From Variovorax paradoxus (GTDB lineage Bacteria; Pseudomonadota; Gammaproteobacteria; Burkholderiales; Burkholderiaceae_C), in contig NZ_CP123990.1 in assembly GCF_029919115.1 (NCBI RefSeq), positions 1,240,001-1,304,000 of the forward strand: a stretch of 64,000 nucleotides of DNA. The letters are read 5' to 3'. A program made the translations under genes and the position numbers. Each line of letters opens with the position of its first letter. Position 1 is the stretch's first letter. Positions 54,055-62,870 of this stretch are shown here, one piece after another. The notes under the pieces were generated by a model. That model worked only from the letters and a program-made list of their open reading frames with translations, ran no database searches and was not told where the DNA came from.

Positions 54055-55041
54055 ATGAGCAAGCCCAAGATCCTGGTCGCACGCGCGATCTTTCCCGAAA
54101 CCATCGAACGCCTCTCGCAGCATTTCGAGGTCGAGTCGAACCAGTCCGACGAGAGCTGGAGCAAGGAACAGCTGATCGCCAGGCTCAAAGGCAAAGAGGG
54201 CGCCTTCACCACCGGCAGCGAGCGCATCGACGCCGCCGTGCTCGACGCCTGCCCCGACCTGAAAATCTGCGCCAACATGGCCGTGGGCTACAACAACTTC
54301 GATGTCGACGCGATGGCCGCGCACGGCGTGCTGGGCACCAACGCGCCCGACGTGCTCACCGAAACCACGGCCGACTTCGGCTTTGCGCTGCTGATGGCCA
54401 CGGCGCGCCGCATCACTGAAAGCGAACACTTCCTGCGCGCGGGCAAGTGGCAGAAGTGGAGCTTCGACATGTTCGCCGGCTCCGACATCCATGGCTCGAC
54501 GCTGGGCATCATCGGCATGGGCCGCATCGGGCAGGGCATTGCCAAGCGCGGTGCGCACGGCTTTGGCATGAAGGTGGTCTATCACAACCGCTCGCGTCTG
54601 GACGCCTCCCTTGAGGCGGAGTGCAAGGCCAGCTACGTGAGCAAGGAAGATCTGCTCAAGACGGCCGACCACGTGGTGCTGGTGGTGCCGTATTCGCCGG
54701 CATCGCACCACACCATCGGCGCTGCCGAAATTGCGTTGATGAAGCCGACCGCCACGCTGGTGAACATTGCGCGGGGCGGCATCGTCGACGATGCGGCGCT
54801 GGCGGTGGCGCTGCGCGAAAAGCGCATTGCGGCGGCGGGGCTCGATGTGTTCGAAGGCGAGCCCAAGGTTCACGCCGACCTGCTGACCGTGCCCAACGTG
54901 GTGCTCACGCCGCACATTGCGAGCGCGACCGTGCCCACGCGCCGCGCCATGGCCGAGCTTGCAGCCGACAACCTCATCGCCTGGTTCAGCGGCAAAGGGC
55001 CTCTGACGCCAGTCACGCCCGTTCCTGCCGCCGGCAAGTAA
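54055..55041 (+). CDS. 2-hydroxyacid dehydrogenase (D-glycerate/glyoxylate-hydroxypyruvate type)
   Basis: 328 residues, D-isomer-specific dehydrogenase: NAD motif LGIIGMGRIGQGIAKRG near 150, NIARGGIVDDAAL with Arg near 238, Glu in LDVFEGEP and His in TPHIASAT. Likely reduces glyoxylate or hydroxypyruvate with NAD(P)H. ATG at 54055, 14 bp after the antiporter stop, so co-transcription is likely. No decisive substrate residue could be read. Confidence 0.92.
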   Translation: MSKPKILVARAIFPETIERLSQHFEVESNQSDESWSKEQLIARLKGKEGAFTTGSERIDAAVLDACPDLKICANMAVGYNNFDVDAMAAHGVLGTNAPDVLTETTADFGFALLMATARRITESEHFLRAGKWQKWSFDMFAGSDIHGSTLGIIGMGRIGQGIAKRGAHGFGMKVVYHNRSRLDASLEAECKASYVSKEDLLKTADHVVLVVPYSPASHHTIGAAEIALMKPTATLVNIARGGIVDDAALAVALREKRIAAAGLDVFEGEPKVHADLLTVPNVVLTPHIASATVPTRRAMAELAADNLIAWFSGKGPLTPVTPVPAAGK

Positions 55042-55084
55042 CCAATACAGCAAGCATTACAGCAAGGCAACGCAGCGTTCGATT

Positions 55085-56455
55085 TTGCAATCCACCGACT
55101 TGATTCTTCTCCTATTGGCTGCATTCGCCCTGGTGCAGCTCGTGCTGGTGATCTGGCTGCTCGCGCGCCGGCAGCCAAAGCCCGACCACAGTGAAATGCT
55201 CGCCGTGCTGGCCACCATGGGGGCGGCCAACGAGCGCACCGAGCGTGAGCTGCGCCACGAGATCGGCGAGAGCTCGCGCGGCGCGCGGCAGGAAACCGCG
55301 CAAGCCTTTGCCACCTTTCAGCAGGCACTGGTGCAGCAGGGCGCCGAAGCCACGCGCACGCAAAACGCGCAGCTCGATGCTTTTTCGCTGCAGCTCGCAT
55401 CCTTGCAGAAGAGCCTGGCCGACACGCTCAACACGCAGTTGCAGGGGCTGAGCGAATCGAACGCGCGCCGCCTTGCAGAGGTGCGCGAAACCATGGAAGC
55501 GCAACTGGCCCAGCTGCAGCATTCCAACACCGCCAAGCTCGACGAAATGCGCAAGACAGTCGACGAGAAGCTGCAGAGCACGCTCGAGGCGCGGCTGGGA
55601 GAAAGCTTCAAGCAGGTGGCCGACCGGCTGGAGCAGGTGCACAAGGGCCTTGGCGAAATGCAGACGCTGGCCGTCGGTGTCGGCAGCCTGCAGCGCGTGC
55701 TGACCAACGTGAAGACGCGCGGCGTGTTCGGCGAAGTACAGCTCGAGGCGCTGCTCGAGCAGGTGCTTACCCCGGACCAGTACGCCAAGCAGATCGAGAC
55801 CAAGCCGCGCAGCGGCCAGCGGGTGGACTTTGCCATCCGCTTTCCGGGCCGCGGCGATGATGGTGCTCCGGTGTGGCTGCCGATCGACGCCAAGTTTCCG
55901 CGCGACGACTACGAGCGCCTCATCGATGCGCACGAGCGCGCCGACGCGGCCGGTGCCGAGCTTGCGGCCAAGGCGCTCGAGGCGCGAATCCGCAGCGAGG
56001 CGCGCTCGATTGCGGAGAACTACCTCGCCGCGCCGCACACCACCGATTTCGCCATCCTGTTCCTGCCGGTCGAAAGCCTCTACGCCGAGGTGCTTCGCCG
56101 CCCGGGGCTGATGGATGCCATCCAGCGGCAGCACCGGGTGACGCTGGCCGGCCCGACCACTTTGCTTGCCATGCTCAACAGCTTGCACATGGGCTTTCGC
56201 ACGTTGGCGCTGGAGCAGCAGGCTTCGGAAGTGTGGAAGGTTCTAGGCGCGGTCAAGACCGAGTTCGAGCGCTATGGTGAATGGGTATCGCGCATCAAGG
56301 AGCAGGTGGCCAAGGCCTCCGACACGCTCGACAAGGCCGACACGCGCGCCAAGCAGATGCGCCTCGCCCTCCGCAAGGTAGAGGCACTGCCCGAGGCCCA
56401 GTCTCAGGTGCTGCTGCCCCCCACAGCCGACACCGAGGGCGACGACATTCCGTGA
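55085..56455 (+). CDS. rmuC: DNA recombination protein RmuC
   Basis: 456 residues. N-terminal anchor LILLLLAAFALVQLVLVIWL, a long coiled coil (residues 60-200) and the RmuC nuclease-like domain (GVFGEVQLEALLEQVLTPDQ, LPIDAKFPRDDYERL). Limits inversions at short repeats in Escherichia coli. TTG start at 55085 accepted because the membrane anchor follows it; the next Met is at residue 38 and would lose it. End overlaps an MFS gene (GTGA). Confidence 0.9.
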   Translation: MQSTDLILLLLAAFALVQLVLVIWLLARRQPKPDHSEMLAVLATMGAANERTERELRHEIGESSRGARQETAQAFATFQQALVQQGAEATRTQNAQLDAFSLQLASLQKSLADTLNTQLQGLSESNARRLAEVRETMEAQLAQLQHSNTAKLDEMRKTVDEKLQSTLEARLGESFKQVADRLEQVHKGLGEMQTLAVGVGSLQRVLTNVKTRGVFGEVQLEALLEQVLTPDQYAKQIETKPRSGQRVDFAIRFPGRGDDGAPVWLPIDAKFPRDDYERLIDAHERADAAGAELAAKALEARIRSEARSIAENYLAAPHTTDFAILFLPVESLYAEVLRRPGLMDAIQRQHRVTLAGPTTLLAMLNSLHMGFRTLALEQQASEVWKVLGAVKTEFERYGEWVSRIKEQVAKASDTLDKADTRAKQMRLALRKVEALPEAQSQVLLPPTADTEGDDIP

Positions 56456-57615
56456 AAGGTTCTGAACTGCTGCGCGTGATCGGGGCCCAGGTGTGCCTGC
56501 ACGCCACCATGGCCGGCATGCGGCTCGCAACGCCGCTCCTGGCGCTCCAGCAGGGGTACAGCGCCGCGGCTGTCGGCTTGCTGATTGCGCTGTTCGCCCT
56601 GACTCAGGTATTTCTTGCGTTGCCCGCAGGGCGCTTTGCCGACCGGCACGGCTTCAAGCGGCCGTTGTGGCTTTCGGTGCTGGCGGCTTCCGCCGGTGCG
56701 GGGCTTGCAGTGGTCTTTCCGATTTTTCCGGTGATGTGCCTTGCCGCGTTGCTGACGGGCGGCGCCACCGGCGCGACGGTCATTGCGCTGCAGCGTCACG
56801 TGGGCCGTTCGGCCACCAACGCCACCCAGCTCAAGCGCGTGTTCAGCTGGCTCGCGATTGCGCCCGCGGTCGCCAATTTTGTCGGCCCGTTCCTCGCCGG
56901 CTTGCTCATCGACCATGCCGGCCGGGCACCTGCGGACATGCTGGCGTTTCGGGTCTGCTTTGCTGCAATGGCCGTGCTGCCCATGGTGTGCTGGCTGCTT
57001 GCACGCGGCGCGCACGAGCCGCAGCGCACTGCGCCCGCGGCGGGGGCAACGCCCACGCGCGCCTGGGACCTGCTGCGCGAGCCGATGTTCCGGCGCCTGC
57101 TGTTCGTGAACTGGCTGCAGTCGTCGAGTTGGGACGTGCATGCCTTCGTGCTGCCCGTGCTGGGGCACGACCGGGGCATCAGCGCATCGGTCATCGGCTC
57201 CATTCTTGGCGCCTTTGCCATTGCGGCCGCCGTCATCCGCGTCGTGCTGCCCCTCATCGCCTCGCGTGCGTCAGAACGCAGCGTGATCCTGAGTTCGACC
57301 CTTGTCACGGCGGCGGTGTTCGCGGTCTACCCGCTGCTCGATTCGGCCCTGACCATGGGCCTGTGTTCCGTGGTGCTGGGGTTTGCGTTGGGAGCTGTGC
57401 AGCCGATGGTGATGAGCATGCTGCACCAGATCACGCCGCACGAGCGTCACGGCGAGGCGCTGGGCCTGCGGCTCATGACCATCAATGCCTCGAGCGTGGC
57501 CATGCCGATGCTGTTCGGATCGATCGGTGCGCTGATCGGCATTGCCGGCGTCTTCTGGGTGGTGGGCGGCGTTGTCGTGCTGGGCGCCCGCGCCACGTGG
57601 GGCTTGAAAGTCTGA
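56452..57615 (+). CDS. MFS transporter
   Basis: 387 residues, twelve helices, GRFADRHGFKRPLWLSVL motif A. Start GTG at 56452 overlaps the rmuC stop (GTGA). Sugar-phosphate or drug efflux group cannot be decided. Converges with the LOG-family gene after 25 bp. Confidence 0.85.
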   Translation: MKGSELLRVIGAQVCLHATMAGMRLATPLLALQQGYSAAAVGLLIALFALTQVFLALPAGRFADRHGFKRPLWLSVLAASAGAGLAVVFPIFPVMCLAALLTGGATGATVIALQRHVGRSATNATQLKRVFSWLAIAPAVANFVGPFLAGLLIDHAGRAPADMLAFRVCFAAMAVLPMVCWLLARGAHEPQRTAPAAGATPTRAWDLLREPMFRRLLFVNWLQSSSWDVHAFVLPVLGHDRGISASVIGSILGAFAIAAAVIRVVLPLIASRASERSVILSSTLVTAAVFAVYPLLDSALTMGLCSVVLGFALGAVQPMVMSMLHQITPHERHGEALGLRLMTINASSVAMPMLFGSIGALIGIAGVFWVVGGVVVLGARATWGLKV

Positions 57616-57640
57616 CGGCGCCCGGCGTACCCTGCAATGG

Positions 57641-58504
57641 CTACAGCTTGTAGAAACGCTTGATTGCGTCCCACGCGTCTTCGGGCGCGTCGACATATTC
57701 GAAGAGCTTCACGTCCGTGGGCGAGATCACGCCCTCCTCGACCAGAAAGTCGAAATCGATCAGCTTCTTCCAGTAGGCCGAGCCGAACAGCACGATCGGC
57801 ACCGGCTTCGACTTCCTGGTCTGCACCAGCGTGATCACTTCGAACAGCTCGTCGAGCGTGCCAAAGCCGCCCGGAAAAGCCACCAGCGCCTTCGCACGCA
57901 TCATGAAGTGCATCTTGCGGATGGCGAAGTAGTGGAACTTGAAGCTCAGCGCCGGCGTGACGTACGGGTTGGCTTCTTCTTCCATCGGCAGCGCGATTGC
58001 AAGGCCGACCGAAATGCCGCCGCCTTCGTGTGCGCCGCGGTTGGCCGCCTGCATGATGCCGGGGCCGCCGCCGGTGCAGACGAACAGCTTGTCTTCGGGC
58101 TCTTTGCCGTCGCTGTATTGCGCAACCAGCTTGCCGAAAGCACGCGCCTTCTCGTAGTAGTGCGAGCTGCGCGCCAGGCGGCGCCAGCGCTCGGCCGCCA
58201 CGGCATCGCCGTTGGCTTCGGCCTGCGCGACCAGCGCGGCGGCTTCTTCTTCGCTGCGAAAGCGGGCGCTGCCGAACACCACCACGGTGTTTTCGATGCC
58301 ATGGGCGCGCTGCTCCAGGTCAGGCTTCATCAGTTCGAGCTGCATGCGGATGCCGCGGGTTTCGCGGCGCAGCAGGAACTCGGGGTCGGCGAAGGCGATG
58401 CGCGAGGGATCGGGGTCGAGCGGAAGGCCTTTTTCCGAATGCGTCTTGAGCGTGGCCCAGGCATCGGCGAGGCGTTTGTCGTGAAGGTCGTGCGTGTTGT
58501 TCAT
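57641..58504 (-). CDS. LOG-family protein (TIGR00730), nucleotide phosphoribohydrolase-like
   Basis: 287 residues. Rossmann-like fold with CTGGGPGIMQAANRGAHEGGG and the PGGFGTLDELFE signature, the motifs of lysine-decarboxylase-like LOG proteins that cleave nucleoside monophosphates to base and ribose-5-phosphate. It has a 70-residue N-terminal extension before the core, as in the longer bacterial PpnN-like/LOG group. ATG at 58504. Confidence 0.85.
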   Translation of the reverse strand: MNNTHDLHDKRLADAWATLKTHSEKGLPLDPDPSRIAFADPEFLLRRETRGIRMQLELMKPDLEQRAHGIENTVVVFGSARFRSEEEAAALVAQAEANGDAVAAERWRRLARSSHYYEKARAFGKLVAQYSDGKEPEDKLFVCTGGGPGIMQAANRGAHEGGGISVGLAIALPMEEEANPYVTPALSFKFHYFAIRKMHFMMRAKALVAFPGGFGTLDELFEVITLVQTRKSKPVPIVLFGSAYWKKLIDFDFLVEEGVISPTDVKLFEYVDAPEDAWDAIKRFYKL

Positions 58505-58565
58505 GAAGGAATCAGACAGGAAGACGGGTGCATTGTGCAGCCTTGCAACCCGCGTGCCCGCCGGT

Positions 58566-59345
58566 TCAGAAAGTGCCGTGCCGCCCCGCGCCCTGAACAA
58601 AGCGCTCGGCGCCGGCCGCGCCTTCGGCCGCGACGATCGGAACGCCCAGGCGTCCTTCTTGCCGGAGTGCCTCGGCCAACGGCAGGTCCCACTGCGCGTA
58701 GGCGGAATGGCGGTCCGCCAGCATGCATTGCTGCGGAAAGGCGGCGATCTCGTATGCAAGGGCTTCGGCGGTTTCGCGGGCCTTGCTGCCGGGCACCACC
58801 CGGTTCACCAACCCCATTGCAAAGGCCTCCTGGGCGCGCACCGGCCGTCCGGTCAGGATCAGGTCGAGCGCGCGGCCCATGCCGACGATGCGCGGCAGCC
58901 GCACGGTGCCGCCGTCGATCAGCGGCACGCCCCAGCGGCGGCACAACACACCCAGCACCGCATCTTCTTCGGCCACCCGAAGGTCGGCCAGCAGTGCCAG
59001 TTCGAGCCCGCCGGCCACCGCATGGCCGCTGATGGCGGCAATCAGTGGCTTGTTCAAAGCCATGCGAGTCGGCCCCATGGGCGCGGAGCCGCCACCCTCG
59101 GGGTCGAGCTCATTGCGCCGGGCCGGGTCGCTGACCGCGCCCAGGTCGGCGCCCGCGCAGAAGGTGCCGTGCTCGCCCCACAGCACGGCCACCCGTTGGC
59201 TTTGATCGGCCTCGAAACGTTCGAAGGCGGCGCGCAGCGCGTCGGCCATGGGCCGGTCGACCGCGTTGCGCTGCTTCGGGCGGCTCATGACGATGGTGCT
59301 GATCGGCCCATCGATTTCGGTACGAACGCTGGCGGACGTATTCAT
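58566..59345 (-). CDS. Crotonase-fold protein lacking the classic Glu pair
   Basis: 259 residues: oxyanion-hole motifs TFCAGADLGAV and SGHAVAGGLELALLADLRVA, so enoyl-CoA hydratase/isomerase fold. Aligning on GGT of IDGGTVRLPRI, the positions of the two catalytic Glu of rat hydratase are Cys (VLCRRWG) and Asp (RALDLIL). Hydration is therefore uncertain; another CoA-ester reaction or no catalysis is possible. ATG at 59345. Lies upstream of the LOG gene on the same strand. Confidence 0.82.
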   Translation of the reverse strand: MNTSASVRTEIDGPISTIVMSRPKQRNAVDRPMADALRAAFERFEADQSQRVAVLWGEHGTFCAGADLGAVSDPARRNELDPEGGGSAPMGPTRMALNKPLIAAISGHAVAGGLELALLADLRVAEEDAVLGVLCRRWGVPLIDGGTVRLPRIVGMGRALDLILTGRPVRAQEAFAMGLVNRVVPGSKARETAEALAYEIAAFPQQCMLADRHSAYAQWDLPLAEALRQEGRLGVPIVAAEGAAGAERFVQGAGRHGTF

Positions 59346-59371
59346 GAGGGCAAAGGGTACGCCCATCGACG

Positions 59372-59396
59372 AAAAAAGGCTCCTTTCGGAGCCTTT
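59372..59396. terminator. Terminator of efp, likely bidirectional
   Basis: AAGGCTCC-gaaa-GGAGCCTT followed by T on the minus strand, with A-run on the other side. Lies between efp stop and the crotonase start. Confidence 0.88.
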
Positions 59397-59429
59397 GTCG
59401 GGATGGCGGTTGAGCCAGCCAGGAAGCGC

Positions 59430-59984
59430 TTAGACGCGCTTGCGGTATTCGCCGGTGCGGGTGTCGATTTCGATCTTGTCGCCTTGCGAGACGAAGAGCG
59501 GAACCGGCACTTCGAAGCCGGTTGCGATCTTGGCGGGCTTGAGCACCTTGCCCGAGGTGTCGCCCTTGACGGCCGGCTCGGTCCAGGTGATTTCGCGCTC
59601 GACGCTGGTGGGCAGTTCGACCGAAATGGCCTTGCCGTCGTAGAACACCACTTCGACCGGCATGCCGTCTTCGAGGTAGTTGAGGGCGTCGCCCATGTTC
59701 TCGGCTTCGACTTCGTACTGGTTGTACTCGGTGTCCATGCAGACGTACATCGGGTCGGCAAAGTAGGAGTAGGTGCACTCCTTCTTGTCGAGCACGATCT
59801 GGTCGATCTTGTCGTCGGCCTTGAAGACCACTTCGGTGTTGAAGTTGGCGATCAGGCTCTTGAGCTTCATGCGCACGGTGGCGGAGTTGCGGCCGCCGCG
59901 GCTGTATTCGGTCTTGAGGACGACCATCGGGTCCTTGCCGTGCATGATGACGTTGCCGGCGCGGATTTCTTGAGCGATTTTCAT
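59430..59984 (-). CDS. efp: Elongation factor P (arginine type)
   Basis: Relieves ribosome stalling at polyproline. 184 residues, three barrels. The tip of domain I is [15 protein letters not shown] with Arg32, the residue rhamnosylated by EarP, in place of the Lys34 modified by EpmA. The earP gene is next upstream on the same strand. ATG at 59984. Confidence 0.96.
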   Translation of the reverse strand: MKIAQEIRAGNVIMHGKDPMVVLKTEYSRGGRNSATVRMKLKSLIANFNTEVVFKADDKIDQIVLDKKECTYSYFADPMYVCMDTEYNQYEVEAENMGDALNYLEDGMPVEVVFYDGKAISVELPTSVEREITWTEPAVKGDTSGKVLKPAKIATGFEVPVPLFVSQGDKIEIDTRTGEYRKRV

Positions 59985-60160
59985 ATCAGGTTCTCTGGAT
60001 GTTGGCCGCTCGGTGCACGGGGCCATGGGCGACGTTTGCAATGTTGCAGTGCAACGTCTTGCCGGCGTTCTTGGCCCCGCGGTACATGTCCCGCGGCAGG
60101 TTTGGCGGACAGCATCTCGGATCTGTGTAATCCGGGCCGAAATCCGCAAAGCCCGCTATT

Positions 60161-61258
60161 TTAGCTTTTTCCGGCGGCCAGATGCCGCAGTTGCGTGACC
60201 AAGTCCTCTTGCGCGCACAGCTTTTCGCGGGCGGCCTGCACCGTTTCACGCCACGGGCCCAGCGTTTCCAGAGGGGGCAGGGGGCCAGCGCCAAAGCCGT
60301 TCCAGGCGTGGTGAAACTGCCGCAGTGACGGTGGCGCGCCCAGCCAGTCGAGCCAGGCGCCGAGCTTGACGTGGTGCGCGTCGTCGTCCTGCGGGTAGAT
60401 TTGCCACACGAGGGGGGCGCCGGCCCAGAGGGCGCGCACCAGCGAGTCTTCGCCTCGCACGAAGTTCAGGTCGCAGGCCCACAGAAGATGGTCGAAATCC
60501 GGCTGGGTCAGGTACGGCAGATATGAAATTGATAGCGCCCCCCACCCGGAAAGCCCGTGCTCCGGCCGTTCCCGGCCGGAAAAGAATGCCCTGACCGCAT
60601 GCGCGGCGCGGCCTGAAGTCACGAGGAGCCGCGTCGGCTGGGAACCTGCTGCCAGTTGCTCGAGCAGGCTTGCCAGCGCCGGAGGTTCGTAGCAGAAGAG
60701 CGACATGAGCCGCTCGCCTTCGCGCCAGGGGATTTCCTGCGCCGCCAGCCATTGCCCGCGGTCGAAATGCGCCCGCCGTTCCAGGAGCCCGGGCTCCCGC
60801 AGCAGTCCCCCGGTGGGCGGCGTGAAGCCGGGATAGAAAAAGCGCTTGGTCAGCCCCGCACCAGGTCCCCTGAACACCGGCGAGGGCAGCCCGTGCAGCC
60901 GTTCCACATAGGGCTCCGCCGACAGGTATTCGAGATTGATCCATGCACGGTCCGGCGCCCCAGCGGCCGGCGGCTCGGCGAAGCGGGCGATCAGCTCGGG
61001 CGCCGGCTCGCAGCCGAAGGCTTCGATCAGCACGTCGGGCGGCGGGGCCGCGGCAGCCTGCCGGATGGCCGCGGGGTCGAGCCAATCGACCACGCTCACG
61101 CCCTCGCAGCCGGCGGGCGCCATCCAGTGCAGGGCGGTGGCGTCGTCGATCCACAGCCGCACCCGCTCATCGAGCGCTGCCAGCTGGCTGGCCAGCCGCC
61201 AGCACACACCCAGGTCGCCGTGGTTGTCGATGACCTTGCAGAAGATGTCCCATTGCAT
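60161..61258 (-). CDS. earP: EF-P arginine rhamnosyltransferase EarP
   Basis: Transfers rhamnose from TDP-rhamnose to Arg32 of EF-P, an inverting GT-B enzyme. 365 residues: N-terminus WDIFCKVIDNHGDLGVCWRL (includes catalytic Asp) and the C-terminal nucleotide-sugar site NFVRGEDSLVRALWAGAPLVW with Glu. Followed by efp after a 176-bp gap in which no gene is seen. Enzyme-substrate pairing by neighbourhood is established for this family. Confidence 0.95.
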   Translation of the reverse strand: MQWDIFCKVIDNHGDLGVCWRLASQLAALDERVRLWIDDATALHWMAPAGCEGVSVVDWLDPAAIRQAAAAPPPDVLIEAFGCEPAPELIARFAEPPAAGAPDRAWINLEYLSAEPYVERLHGLPSPVFRGPGAGLTKRFFYPGFTPPTGGLLREPGLLERRAHFDRGQWLAAQEIPWREGERLMSLFCYEPPALASLLEQLAAGSQPTRLLVTSGRAAHAVRAFFSGRERPEHGLSGWGALSISYLPYLTQPDFDHLLWACDLNFVRGEDSLVRALWAGAPLVWQIYPQDDDAHHVKLGAWLDWLGAPPSLRQFHHAWNGFGAGPLPPLETLGPWRETVQAAREKLCAQEDLVTQLRHLAAGKS

Positions 61259-61347
61259 GGCGCCAGTGTGCCTGTCTTCGGCAGGCCGGCGCAGTGGTGG
61301 CTGCTTGGTATGCTGGCCGGCACCACAACATCCCGGAGCGAGAAACC

Positions 61348-62793
61348 ATGCGCATGAAGACCCGCCGTTCGCCGTTGTTCCCTGGTTGCCTTCGCACGGC
61401 GAGAACCGTGCTCGCCCTTTCCTTGGCCTTGGGCGGCATGGTGGGTGCCTCGGCGCAGACCACGCCGTCGCTCACGCCGCAACAGCAGCGGTTTCATGGC
61501 ATATACAAGGAGTTGATCGAGATCAACACCAGCCATTCGGTGGGCGACAACACGCTGGCGGCCCGTGCCATGGAAAAGCGTCTGGTCGAGGCGGGTTTTG
61601 CGCCGGGCGACATCCAGATCTTCGAGCCGTTCCCCAAGAAGGGCAACCTGGTGCTGCGCTTCAAGGGCAACGGCAGCAAGAAGCCGTTGCTGTTGCTGGC
61701 CCATATCGACGTGGTCGAGGCCAAGCGCGAAGACTGGAAGAGCGACCCCTTCAAGCTGCAGGAAACCGGCGGCTATTTCACGGCGCGCGGTTCCATCGAC
61801 GACAAGGCCATGGCCGCGGCGCTGGTGTCGGTGCTGGGGCAGCTCAAACAGGAAGGATTCAAGCCCAGCCGCGACATCATCCTGGCGCTGACGGCGGACG
61901 AGGAGCGCGGCGATGCGCTCAGCAACGGCGCCTTCTGGCTCATCAACAACAAACCCGAACTGCTGCAGGCGGAATTCGGCATCAATGAAGGCGGCGGCGG
62001 CGAGCTGCGCGGCGGCAAGCCCAACCTGCACCGCATGCAGGTGGCCGAGAAGATGTACACCACCTACATGCTCGAAGCGCGCGACGTGGGCGGCCACAGC
62101 TCGGTGCCGACAAAGAGCAACCCGATCTATGCGCTGTCGGCGGGCCTGGAGCGGCTGGGCAACTACGCGTTCCCGGTCAAGCTGGCCGATGTCACGAAGA
62201 CCTATTTCGCACGCAGCGCGCCGTTTGCCACCGGCCAGCTGGCCGACGACATGCGCGCCATCGGCGGCGGCAACCCCGATGCCGCGGTGATCGAGCGGCT
62301 TTCGGCGAACCCGGCCTACAACGCGCAACTGCGCACCACCTGCGTGGCAACCATGGTGCAGGCGGGGCATGCCGAAAATGCGCTGCCGCAGTCGGCCAAG
62401 GCCACGGTCAATTGCCGCATCCTGCCGCACGACGACCCCGAGGAAATCGAGCGCCTGCTGACCCAGGCCATCGGCAACGACAAGATCGTGGTACGCAATG
62501 TCGGCAAGCCGCTGCGCAGCCCGGCCTCTCCGCTGAACGGCGATCTTGTGAAGACTGTCGAATCGGTGACGCAGGCCATGTGGCCAGGCGTGCCCGTGGT
62601 GCCGGCAATGAGCACGGGTGCCACCGACAGCCGCTTCATGCGCAACGCCGGCATTCCGATGTACGGTGTGACGGGCATGTTCCTCGACCCGGCGGACGCG
62701 CGCGCCCACGGCCTGGACGAGCGCATCGAGATCCAGCGGCTGTATGACGGCCGCGAGTTCCTGTACCGGCTGGTGAGCGAACTCGCCAAGTAG
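61348..62793 (+). CDS. M20/M28-type metallopeptidase (exported, carboxypeptidase-like)
   Basis: 481 residues. Signal peptide ([18 protein letters not shown]). Two-zinc M20 layout: His/Asp in [12 protein letters not shown], bridging Asp in [12 protein letters not shown], Glu pair in TADEERGD, and a C-terminal His in [11 protein letters not shown] dimerisation insert spans about residues 230-350. Acts in the periplasm on peptides or acyl-amino acids; exact substrate open. ATG at 61348 with GGAG upstream rather than the earlier in-frame start at 61294. Confidence 0.9.
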   Translation: MRMKTRRSPLFPGCLRTARTVLALSLALGGMVGASAQTTPSLTPQQQRFHGIYKELIEINTSHSVGDNTLAARAMEKRLVEAGFAPGDIQIFEPFPKKGNLVLRFKGNGSKKPLLLLAHIDVVEAKREDWKSDPFKLQETGGYFTARGSIDDKAMAAALVSVLGQLKQEGFKPSRDIILALTADEERGDALSNGAFWLINNKPELLQAEFGINEGGGGELRGGKPNLHRMQVAEKMYTTYMLEARDVGGHSSVPTKSNPIYALSAGLERLGNYAFPVKLADVTKTYFARSAPFATGQLADDMRAIGGGNPDAAVIERLSANPAYNAQLRTTCVATMVQAGHAENALPQSAKATVNCRILPHDDPEEIERLLTQAIGNDKIVVRNVGKPLRSPASPLNGDLVKTVESVTQAMWPGVPVVPAMSTGATDSRFMRNAGIPMYGVTGMFLDPADARAHGLDERIEIQRLYDGREFLYRLVSELAK

Positions 62794-62808
62794 CTCCGGG
62801 TCATAAGG

Positions 62809-62839
62809 AAACGCGGCGGCCGAGCTGGTCGCCGCGTTT
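62809..62839 (+). terminator. Hairpin before uvrC
   Basis: AAACGCGGCG and CGCCGCGTTT (10-bp arms) around an 11-nt loop, followed by CAGCTTTCTTC. Probable intrinsic terminator of the peptidase gene. Confidence 0.75.
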
Positions 62840-62870
62840 CAGCTTTCTTCAGCGCGCCACAATAGCCGCC

